Positions 1-6,928 of a stretch of 24,668 nucleotides of DNA are shown in pieces. The first letter of the stretch is position 1. Each line of letters opens with the position of its first letter. Made by a program: the position numbers and the translations under genes. The stretch spans positions 1 through 24,668 of the forward strand of contig DATJFH010000239.1 of NCBI GenBank assembly GCA_035495815.1, written 5' to 3'. Below the pieces are notes generated by a model. That model searched no databases, was not told the DNA's origin, and was given only the letters and a program-made list of their open reading frames with translations. The stretch is from DATJFH01 sp035495815. Its GTDB lineage: Bacteria; Acidobacteriota; Terriglobia; Bryobacterales; Bryobacteraceae.

Positions 1-2
1 CG

Positions 3-932
3 GTGTACTCCCACCCGAGCCGGTCCGCGGTCTACTCGCTGACCCCCCGAACGGCCACGGTCCACGAAATCGACCCGGTTTCCTGCGTTCTCCGCCGAAA
101 AGTGCGCCTGGGGTTGTCGGCGATCTCGATGCGGCCGGCGCCGGACGGCCGCTCGCTCTGGATCCTGAGCCGCGAAGAGCGGGAGCTGGTTCAACTGGGG
201 CTCGACGATTTCAAAGCCGGCGTGCGGGTCAAACTTCCGGCCGCTCCCGAGGATTTCGATCTCGCGACGGGCCGGGCGGCGGTGAGCTTTCCGGCCGCGG
301 GCACGTTCGCCGTCGTGGGGCTGGACTCCGGCCGTGTCGAGCGTGTCGCCGAAAGCGGTCCCGGCGCGCAGACGGTGCGGTTCTTCCATGGCGGGCGGCA
401 GCTGCTGTGCGGCAATCGCGGCAATCGTACGGTGACCATTTTCGATGTGGAGAAAGGACGTCTCGTTTCCCGTCTCCCGGTGGCGGTGACGCCGGAGAAC
501 TTCTGCTTCAAGGCAGCCAACGACGGCGAGCTGTACGTGACCGGGGCCGGGGGCGACGCTCTGGTGGTGATCTATCCCTATCAGGCCGAAGTGTACGAGA
601 CCCGGCTGGTGGGCCGCTCGCCGGGCGCGATGGCCGTCTCGGGTTCGCCGCAGTACTTGTTCGTAGCCAACACCGAATCGGATAACGTGACCGTGATGAA
701 CATCCAGACCGGCAGGACGGTGGTGGTGTCGGTGGGGGCCGAGCCGAGGCACATCGCCGTCACGCCGGACGATCAGTACGCCCTCACGCTCAACCGCCGC
801 AGCGGCGACATGGCGGTGATCCGCATTCCGGCGTTTGCGAACAAGGACCGCGCGAAGACGGCGCCGACGCCTCTGTTCACCATGATTCCAGTGGGCGCCA
901 AACCGGTCAGCGCCGCCATCCGCCGCGTCTGA
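3..932 (+). CDS. YVTN/WD40-type beta-propeller protein, 5'-truncated
   Basis: The frame is open from the first bases of the window and the GTG at 3 is very near the edge, so the gene probably begins upstream; about 309 residues are visible. It contains successive four-stranded-blade motifs typical of YVTN/lactonase-like propellers, for example 'YLFVANTESDNVTVMNIQTG' followed by 'VGAEPRHIAVTPDDQYAL', and several 'SP.G..L' type turns. Such proteins are usually exported and serve as binding scaffolds or surface-layer components; no catalytic residues can be named. No signal peptide is visible because the N-terminus is missing. It ends with a TGA at 930 and is followed by about 200 bp without a gene. 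A role in electron-transfer or cell-surface complexes is possible, but nothing here shows it. Confidence 0.82.
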   Translation: MYSHPSRSAVYSLTPRTATVHEIDPVSCVLRRKVRLGLSAISMRPAPDGRSLWILSREERELVQLGLDDFKAGVRVKLPAAPEDFDLATGRAAVSFPAAGTFAVVGLDSGRVERVAESGPGAQTVRFFHGGRQLLCGNRGNRTVTIFDVEKGRLVSRLPVAVTPENFCFKAANDGELYVTGAGGDALVVIYPYQAEVYETRLVGRSPGAMAVSGSPQYLFVANTESDNVTVMNIQTGRTVVVSVGAEPRHIAVTPDDQYALTLNRRSGDMAVIRIPAFANKDRAKTAPTPLFTMIPVGAKPVSAAIRRV

Positions 933-1148
933 ATCGGCCATCGCCGGGGAAGTGTTGACCGTTGCCGATCCGGGAATCGCGGCTGGGCCGGAATCACCCT
1001 GAACGGAGCCGCTATACGAGCGCGCTCTGGAGGAAATCGACGCCCCGAAAAACACGCGCAGCCGGGATGGAAGAAAAGGGGGCGGAAATCCCGGCCTATG
1101 AATCCGCATTCCGGGAGAGCAAGTAGGAATTTGTGGCATAGTACGAAA

Positions 1149-2132
1149 GTGCGAAATTGGAAAAAACATTTCCTGCTTCCCGGCCTCCTCTCCCTGGCCG
1201 GTCTCCTGCTTGCGCAAACGCGCCCGGCGCTCACCGGTCAGGATTTCGATCAATGGATGAAGGATCTCTCCAACTGGGGACGCTGGGGCAAGGAAGACGA
1301 GATCGGCGCGGTGAATCTGATCACCGCGGCGAAGCGCAAACAGGCGGCCGCGCTGGTGAAGGAGGGCGCATCCTATTCGCTCGCCCGCGACGCGGAGACA
1401 GAGAAGGCGGACGACAACCCGGTCCCCTTCGAGCACAAGATGATCCGCACCGGCATCAACAACCCCGGCACGTCCAGCGGCGACATGTTCACCATCTCTC
1501 ATCACGGCTACGCCCACACCCACATGGACTCCCTCTGCCACTTCTTCTACAAGGGAAAAATGTACAACGGCTTCGCCCAGGAAACGGTGACCCAGAAAGG
1601 GGCCGAACACCTTTCGATCCGCAATTTCAAGAACGGCATCGTGACCCGGGGCATCCTGATGGACATGGCGCGGCTGAAGGGCGTCGCCTATCTCGAACCG
1701 GGTTCGCCGATTTATCCCGAGGACCTGGAGGCGTGGGAAAAGAAGGCCCGCGTCAGGGCCGGCCCCGGGGACGTGGTCTTCATCCGCACGGGACGCTGGG
1801 CTCTGCGGGCGGCCAAGGGGCCCTGGCCCGCGTCGAAGAGCTCCGCCGGTCTGCACATGTCCTGCGCGAAATGGCTCAAGTCGCGCGACGTAGCCATCCT
1901 CGGCAGCGACGCCGCCAGCGACGTGATGCCGTCCGGCGTCGCCGGAATCGCGCAGCCGATTCACACGCTGGTGCTGGTCGCCATGGGGATGCCGATCTTC
2001 GACAACTGCGACCTGGAGTTGCTGTCGAAAGAAGCGGCGCGGCGCGGGCGCTGGGAGTTCCTGTTGACGGCGGCGCCCCTGGCCGTGCCCGGCGCGACCG
2101 GTTCGGCGCTGAATCCGGTCGCTACTTTTTGA
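1149..2132 (+). CDS. Exported cyclase-family (kynurenine formamidase-like) metal-dependent hydrolase
   Basis: About 327 residues if translated from GTG 1149. The family (PF04199) includes kynurenine formamidase and isatin/amide hydrolases that use a metal bound by a HxxTHxDxxxH-type motif. Here 'HGYAHTHMDSLCH' lies at residues 119-131, with T124, H125, D127 and H131 in the expected pattern. The N-terminus 'VRNWKKHFLLPGLLSLAGLL' is a good Sec signal peptide (basic, then hydrophobic, then 'LLAQ'). An ATG at 1098 would add 17 charged residues in front of it and is less likely; the GTG has no Shine-Dalgarno but has CATAGT (1137-1142) 6 nt before it. The substrate is unknown: no kynurenine-pathway genes are nearby, so 'kynurenine formamidase' would be over-annotation. 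The gene converges with the kinase gene 28 bp downstream. Confidence 0.88.
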   Translation: MRNWKKHFLLPGLLSLAGLLLAQTRPALTGQDFDQWMKDLSNWGRWGKEDEIGAVNLITAAKRKQAAALVKEGASYSLARDAETEKADDNPVPFEHKMIRTGINNPGTSSGDMFTISHHGYAHTHMDSLCHFFYKGKMYNGFAQETVTQKGAEHLSIRNFKNGIVTRGILMDMARLKGVAYLEPGSPIYPEDLEAWEKKARVRAGPGDVVFIRTGRWALRAAKGPWPASKSSAGLHMSCAKWLKSRDVAILGSDAASDVMPSGVAGIAQPIHTLVLVAMGMPIFDNCDLELLSKEAARRGRWEFLLTAAPLAVPGATGSALNPVATF

Positions 2133-2138
2133 CGCGGG

Positions 2139-2156
2139 CCGGCTCATTCGAGCCGG
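2139..2156. terminator. Short hairpin between convergent genes
   Basis: CCGGCTC, a 4-nt loop, then GAGCCGG form a perfect 7-bp stem in the 27-bp gap between the stop codons of the cyclase gene (+) and the hybrid kinase gene (-). It could stop transcription from both sides. There is no T-tract on either side, so it is not a classical intrinsic terminator. Confidence 0.45.
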
Positions 2157-2159
2157 GAG

Positions 2160-3794
2160 TTACTCTCCGAGCACCTGCTCCAGAACCTCGTTCAACTGCG
2201 ACTGAGTCCAGGGCTTCAACAGCACTCCATCGAACCCGAATCTCCGGAATTCGGCGATCGTGGAATCGTCGGAGTACCCGCTGGAGAGTATGATCTTCGC
2301 CGACGGATCCATCGCTTTCAGCTTGTCCGCTGTCGGCTTGCCGCCCATGCCGCCGGGAATGGTCAGATCGGCGATCACTGCATTGAAACGATCGCCGGCT
2401 TCGGCCGCCTGTCTATACATGGCAATCGCTTCCTGCCCGTTCCGAGCCGTTTTCACTTCGTAGCCGAGACGGCCGAGCGTCTTCGTCAACAGCTTGCGGA
2501 TGAGATCTTCGTCATCCATCACCAGGATCTTCCCGCGCCCCTGAGCCGGAAGATGCCCCTTCGCGGCCACCGAGGCCGCTTCCCGCGATGCCGCCGGCAG
2601 ATAAATGGAGACGGTCGTACCCGCTTCCAATTTGGATTGCACGGCGATATAACCCTGGTGCTTGATGACGATGGCGTGAGCGGTGGCCAATCCCAGGCCC
2701 GCGCCGCCTTCCCGTGTGGTGAAGTAAGGATCGAAAATCCGCGGCACGATCTCCGGCGGTATTCCGCAGCCCTGATCGCGAATCGAAATCAAAATGTAGC
2801 GCCCCGGACTTACGGGAAGACCCTCGCCGGCCACCGTGTTCCCGGCGCGCACCGAGACTGCGCCCCCCGCCTCCGAAGCCTGACGCGCGTTGAGCAGCAC
2901 GCTGTGCAGCGCCTGGCTCATCTGACCGGCGTCGAACTCGCATGGCCAGAGGCCCGCTTCGATTTCCAATTGAAATCGGACCGGCGATCCGGCTCCTGCC
3001 AGGGCCACTGCCTCCCGCAGCAGGCCGGTCAGATCTCCGGTCTTGCGAACCGGCGCCCCGCCTTTCGAGAAAGTGAGCAGTTGAGATGCCAGAGAAGCGG
3101 CCCGGCCGCAGGCCGACAGCGTCTCGTTCAAAATCTCCTGCAGCGGACTGCCGGGCTCGATTTGCGCCGCCGCCAGGGCGATATTTCCCTGCACGATCGT
3201 AAGAAAATTGTTGAAATCGTGCGCGATTCCCCCCGCCATTACTCCGAGAGCATCCAATTTGCGGACCCGCAGCGCCTCCTCTTCCATCCGGCTGCGCTGC
3301 TCGATCTCCATGCGCAGCCGCTCGTTGGCCTGTTGCAGCTCGCTGGTGCGTTCGGCCACGCGCAAAGCGAGCTCATCGCGAGCCTGTGTCAGCGCAATGC
3401 GGCTCTCCTTCAAAGCCAGGTCGGTGGCCACCTGCGCCGTAACGTCGAGCGCGTGCCCGAGCACTACCGGCGGCTTTCCCGGCTCGTCGTGCCGAATATT
3501 CCGGTAAGACCAGACCCGCTCGGTTCCGTCGCTGGCCACCAGGCGCATGAATCCGGAATCCATTCCTTGTATTCGGATGCGCTGCAAATAATCGTCAAAC
3601 AGGTGGCGTACGGAAGCCGCTAGAAATTCCTTGAGATTCCGGCCCGTTCCCGCTTCGGGTGGATAGCCGAGCGAGCGCCCGACTGCCGGATTCACCGCCA
3701 GCAGGACGCCGTCCAGATCGTGGATGCACATGAGGCCCAGACTTTTCTCGACAAGCAGCCGGTACAAAATCAATTGCTGCTCGGAATCGCGCAT
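2160..3794 (-). CDS. Soluble hybrid sensor histidine kinase (PAS-HisKA-HATPase-REC)
   Basis: A cytoplasmic phosphorelay kinase. Numbered from a TTG at 3881 (573 aa frame), a PAS domain covers about 35-150, a coiled coil about 155-205, the H-box 'GGIAHDFNNF' has the phospho-acceptor H221, the N-box has N331, and the ATP lid motifs are 'DQGCGI' (369-374), 'FDPYFTT' (383-389) and 'GAGLGLAT' (393-400). A C-terminal receiver follows with D456-D457, phosphorylatable D505, S533 and K556. No membrane helix or signal peptide is present, so it senses a cytosolic cue through the PAS domain. I chose ATG 3794 (residue 30 of the long frame) because an AGGGTGGG-like ribosome site precedes it by about 5-6 nt; the TTG at 3881 and ATG 3815 have none. 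No response regulator gene is adjacent, so its output partner is encoded elsewhere. Confidence 0.93.
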   Translation of the reverse strand: MRDSEQQLILYRLLVEKSLGLMCIHDLDGVLLAVNPAVGRSLGYPPEAGTGRNLKEFLAASVRHLFDDYLQRIRIQGMDSGFMRLVASDGTERVWSYRNIRHDEPGKPPVVLGHALDVTAQVATDLALKESRIALTQARDELALRVAERTSELQQANERLRMEIEQRSRMEEEALRVRKLDALGVMAGGIAHDFNNFLTIVQGNIALAAAQIEPGSPLQEILNETLSACGRAASLASQLLTFSKGGAPVRKTGDLTGLLREAVALAGAGSPVRFQLEIEAGLWPCEFDAGQMSQALHSVLLNARQASEAGGAVSVRAGNTVAGEGLPVSPGRYILISIRDQGCGIPPEIVPRIFDPYFTTREGGAGLGLATAHAIVIKHQGYIAVQSKLEAGTTVSIYLPAASREAASVAAKGHLPAQGRGKILVMDDEDLIRKLLTKTLGRLGYEVKTARNGQEAIAMYRQAAEAGDRFNAVIADLTIPGGMGGKPTADKLKAMDPSAKIILSSGYSDDSTIAEFRRFGFDGVLLKPWTQSQLNEVLEQVLGE

Positions 3795-3824
3795 CCAGAC
3801 CCACCCTGTTCCCATTTTGGGCCG

Positions 3825-3868
3825 CGTCAACGGGCCCGTCAACAGATTTTCACCGAGGAATTCGTCAA
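3825..3868 (-). promoter_or_regulatory. Three TTGACG direct repeats upstream of the kinase gene
   Basis: On the minus strand, TTGACG occurs at 3868-3863, 3842-3837 and 3830-3825; the last two are spaced exactly 12 bp apart. All lie 31-75 nt upstream of the preferred kinase start (3794). Direct repeats at 11-12 bp spacing are typical of response-regulator binding sites; that function is inferred. If translation really begins at the TTG at 3881 these bases would be coding. Confidence 0.3.
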
Positions 3869-3933
3869 TTTCGCCGCACAATCAGTGAAATTACCGATTT
3901 ATTTCCGCGGCGAGACAGGAGCCGGGCGGATCG

Positions 3934-3939
3934 TATACT
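3934..3939 (+). promoter_or_regulatory. -10 element (TATACT) just upstream of the start codon
   Basis: TATACT matches the sigma-70 -10 consensus at 5 of 6 positions and lies 8 nt before ATG 3948 (4 nt before ATG 3944). Transcription would start at or next to the start codon, giving a leaderless mRNA. There is no convincing -35 at 17 bp and no Shine-Dalgarno close to the ATG. Confidence 0.5.
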
Positions 3940-3947
3940 GTCTATGA

Positions 3948-5321
3948 ATGACGCCGCTCGCGCTGATCCTTCTGGCCGCCGCCGCGGGATGGGTCCCGGC
4001 TCGCTGGAATTCGAGCGACCCGAAATCGCTCGACGCGCTGAAAGGCGGCGCCGTCAACTGCGTTCTGGTGGAATCATCGCACTGGGACCCCACTTTTATC
4101 AAAACCGCCGGCCGTTACGGCATTGCGGTTTTGGGGCTGGTTCAACCCGGAAAAGGCGCGGAGGAAAAGGCGCGCCGGGCGTCGCAACTGGGACTGGACG
4201 GCCTGGCCGTCGAGGGTGATTTCGACCAACCGGATCTGAAGCGGATCCGCGCGGCGGGCGGTAGTCTGATCCTGGTGGAGCTGCCGGCCCGGGGCGCCAT
4301 ACGGCTCGACAGCCGGGATCCGGTCGTGGGGACCTGGCAGGGATTGTGGCCCGGAATCGTGATCGAACACGGAGGCGGAGCGGCCACGGCAGGGCCGACC
4401 AGCACACCCTGGATCAACACCAATACCGGTTTTTTGCGATTCGCCCGGGCAGCCACGGCCGCGGCGGTGTGGGTGGGCGAGCGGCCGCCGCCGGGGTCGG
4501 TTTTCCCAACCGCGCGGTACGAACTCTCGGTCGCCGACGCCGCCATGGCGGGGGCCCGCTGGATTATCGCGCTCGATTCGGATCTGGAGCGCCGCCTGCT
4601 TTCGGGCGACAAGGCCGCCCGGACCGCTTGGAAGCGCATCGACGCGCAGGTCCGCTATTGGCAGAATCCGGACTGGCGGGAATATCGGCCTTACAGCGAG
4701 CTGGCGCTGGTGCAGGATGCCGGCAGCGGCGGCCTGCTCTCGGGGAGCATTCTCGATCTTCTCTCGGTGCTGCACACTGCGGCGCGGCCGGCGCCGACCC
4801 GTCGTCTGAACCCGGGCAGTCTGCAAGGCGCGCGTGTGGTTTTGAACCTGGACGCCGAATCCGTCACCCCCGCACAACGGGCCGACCTCGAGCAGTTCAC
4901 CCGCGCCGGAGGCCGCGTCGTCAATCCTCCCAAAGGGTGGCGCTTTCCGGAGGTCGCCGCGGACCAGACTACGCCCACCCGCCGGCAGCTCGACCAGATC
5001 CAGCCCATCTGGGAGTCCACCTACGAAGCCACCGCCAGAAAGAATTTTGGTGTGCGAACTTTCAATACCGCCAGCGTTTTGTTCAACCTCATGCAGGCGC
5101 CGGACGGCCGCAGCCTGCTGGTTCATCTGCTGAACTACGCGGATTATCCGGCGGAGGATGTGACCGTGCAGGCGCTTGGGAAATGGCGCCGCGCCCGTCT
5201 CTACAGTCCGGACGGCGAGGCGCGGGACCTGCCTGTGTATCCGGTCACCGACGGCGGGAGGGAGGGGACCGGCGTCGATATCGCGCGCATCCGGGTCGCG
5301 GCGACGCTGCGGCTGGACTGA
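3948..5321 (+). CDS. Secreted glycosidase-like protein of unknown specificity
   Basis: 457 residues beginning with a short Sec-type signal ('MTPLALILLAAAAGWVPA'). I do not recognise a named family with certainty. The N-terminal half reads like a TIM-barrel ('LDALKGGAVNCVLVESSHWD', 'AGRYGIAVLGLV'). Around residues 290-330 the segment 'VVLNLDAESVTPAQRADLEQ' then 'FTRAGGRVV' resembles the amidotransferase-like/trimerisation domain of GH42-type beta-galactosidases, and the last 80 residues ('LLVHLLNYADYPAEDVTV') resemble the small beta-sandwich that closes many glycoside hydrolases. Catalytic acids cannot be assigned. It is divergent from the kinase gene and probably leaderless. Alternatives are a non-catalytic glycan-binding protein or a degenerate hydrolase. 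Confidence 0.7.
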   Translation: MTPLALILLAAAAGWVPARWNSSDPKSLDALKGGAVNCVLVESSHWDPTFIKTAGRYGIAVLGLVQPGKGAEEKARRASQLGLDGLAVEGDFDQPDLKRIRAAGGSLILVELPARGAIRLDSRDPVVGTWQGLWPGIVIEHGGGAATAGPTSTPWINTNTGFLRFARAATAAAVWVGERPPPGSVFPTARYELSVADAAMAGARWIIALDSDLERRLLSGDKAARTAWKRIDAQVRYWQNPDWREYRPYSELALVQDAGSGGLLSGSILDLLSVLHTAARPAPTRRLNPGSLQGARVVLNLDAESVTPAQRADLEQFTRAGGRVVNPPKGWRFPEVAADQTTPTRRQLDQIQPIWESTYEATARKNFGVRTFNTASVLFNLMQAPDGRSLLVHLLNYADYPAEDVTVQALGKWRRARLYSPDGEARDLPVYPVTDGGREGTGVDIARIRVAATLRLD

Positions 5322-5513
5322 GCCGGCCGCTGTTCTGTTAGTTGCTTCCACCCGGATTTACCGCGTCACGGAAATGAACACCGAGCAGCTCCGCGCCTTC
5401 GATCGCAGCCGGACCGTCGTGCTGCTGTATGACGGTCGCGGCAGCCACGGCCGAAGAAAAGCGGTAACAGGACTGGCTGAAAAGAATGGAATCGTCCGGA
5501 ACCAAATCCCGGC

Positions 5514-6917
5514 TCAACTCCAAAGTTCGTTGATGGGCCCGTACAGATCCTGATCGGAGAAAGGCACGTATTCAAAGCCGCGCTTGAAGGGATCGTCGTA
5601 GCGGACGCTGGTCCAGTTGATCCCCATGGCGGAGTAAATCGTCGCTTCGACGTCTTCCGGCTTGATGTCGCGGCCGCGCGACCAGCCGTAATCTTTGGTG
5701 TTGGCGCCGGTGGCGTCCGTCGAGCCGATCGCCCGTCCCCCGCGCACGCCCGCCCCGGCGAAGATCACCGATTGCTGCGGGTAGTGGTCGCGCCCGCCGG
5801 CGGCCGTGATCCTGCCCACCGTCCGGCCGAACTCGCCCATCATGACCACCAGGGTCTCATCGAGCTGGCCGCTGGCTTTCAGGTCCGCCAGCAGGGCGGA
5901 CACGCCGTCGTCGAGGATCTTGCCCATCGCGGGCATCGCATTGGCGGCCGTGCTGTAGATGTTCTGGTGCATGTCCCAGCTTCCGTAGGTGATCTGGACG
6001 TAGCGCGTTCCCTGGTTGGCGGCCAGAACCTGCTTGGCCACCAGGCAGGACGCGCCGAAAGGAGTCCGTCCGTAGCTGGCCGCGTCCTCGGCCGTGAACT
6101 TGAAAGCTTTGTCGACCACGCTGTTGTACATCAGCCCCTTGGCGGCCTGGTAGAAATCCTCATAGTCGGAGACCGGAGCGCCAAGCGGAGAATTGACCCG
6201 CAGCGAGTCGTCGAGACCGTGCAGCATGCTCCAGCGATCCTGCATGCGGCTGGCGCCGGCCGCGTTGGTGGTGTTCGGAAGACCGAGGCCGGGATTGTTG
6301 ACGTTGGGGGTGAGCTTGAACGGCGCGTAGCGGGCCGGAAGGTAGCCGGGGCCGGCCTGATTGGTGGCGTTGAGCGCCAGGAACGTGGGAAACACCTGAT
6401 CCGAGCCGCGTTCGCCATCCTTTTCGATCGCCACCACGCTGCCGATATTGGGCGCGATGTTGCCCAGCGCGGCCGCCGGATTGCGGCCGATCTGCACCCA
6501 GCTCTGGGAGAGCGAATGCACCAGCGCCCAGGCCCGGACCGAGCGCACGATCGCCATGTTCGGAAGCTGCTCCGCCATCTTCGGCAGCAGTCCCGTGGGC
6601 CAGGCCAGGCCGTTGATCGTTTCCGGCTTGAACGAAGCGGGCGTGTCCGTCGATTGCTTGAAGTCGAACGTGTCGGTGTGGCTGGGCGCCCCGGTCAGCA
6701 GGATGAAGATCACGTTCCTGGCCTTGCTCTGCATGCTGACCGGCGTGGACCGGATGTCGGCGGCCCAGGCCCGGGGCCGCAGCAGCATGGACCCGGTGAC
6801 TCCCGCGCCCAGCAGTTGGAAGAACTCGCGCCGGCTGGCGTGCGGCCGCTGGAAAAACGGCAGATGGCTGTGCGGGTACCGCGTGACGAAACGATTGAAT
6901 CGATCTTGCAGGTTCAT
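5514..6917 (-). CDS. DUF1501 protein with Tat signal (sulfatase-like fold)
   Basis: 467 residues of the DUF1501 family (PF07394), an alkaline-phosphatase/sulfatase-superfamily group found in planctomycetes, verrucomicrobia and acidobacteria. A twin-arginine signal is clear: 'SRREFFQLLGAGVTGS' with the arginines at 29-30 and a cleavage-like 'AWA' near 52, so it is exported folded. The family hallmark 'GAPSHTDTFD' follows at about 76-85 and 'MGEFGRTVGR' plus 'GGRDHYPQ' are in the C-terminal third. Its ATG lies only 11 nt after the stop of the DUF1549/DUF1553 gene, with AGAGG about 8 nt upstream, so the two are one operon. Substrate and reaction are not established for the family; roles in polysaccharide or sulfated-glycan handling have been suggested from context. 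Confidence 0.93.
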   Translation of the reverse strand: MNLQDRFNRFVTRYPHSHLPFFQRPHASRREFFQLLGAGVTGSMLLRPRAWAADIRSTPVSMQSKARNVIFILLTGAPSHTDTFDFKQSTDTPASFKPETINGLAWPTGLLPKMAEQLPNMAIVRSVRAWALVHSLSQSWVQIGRNPAAALGNIAPNIGSVVAIEKDGERGSDQVFPTFLALNATNQAGPGYLPARYAPFKLTPNVNNPGLGLPNTTNAAGASRMQDRWSMLHGLDDSLRVNSPLGAPVSDYEDFYQAAKGLMYNSVVDKAFKFTAEDAASYGRTPFGASCLVAKQVLAANQGTRYVQITYGSWDMHQNIYSTAANAMPAMGKILDDGVSALLADLKASGQLDETLVVMMGEFGRTVGRITAAGGRDHYPQQSVIFAGAGVRGGRAIGSTDATGANTKDYGWSRGRDIKPEDVEATIYSAMGINWTSVRYDDPFKRGFEYVPFSDQDLYGPINELWS

Positions 6918-6928
6918 GGGTGACGCCT

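Noticed and set aside
1098..1148. ATG 1098 as the cyclase start
   Set aside because: It puts 17 polar residues before a good signal peptide; GTG 1149 gives a normal one. Not fully excluded.
5374..5553. 59-codon frame in the gap after the glycosidase-like gene
   Set aside because: No ribosome site, no similarity recognised, and it overlaps the end of the DUF1501 gene by about 40 nt.
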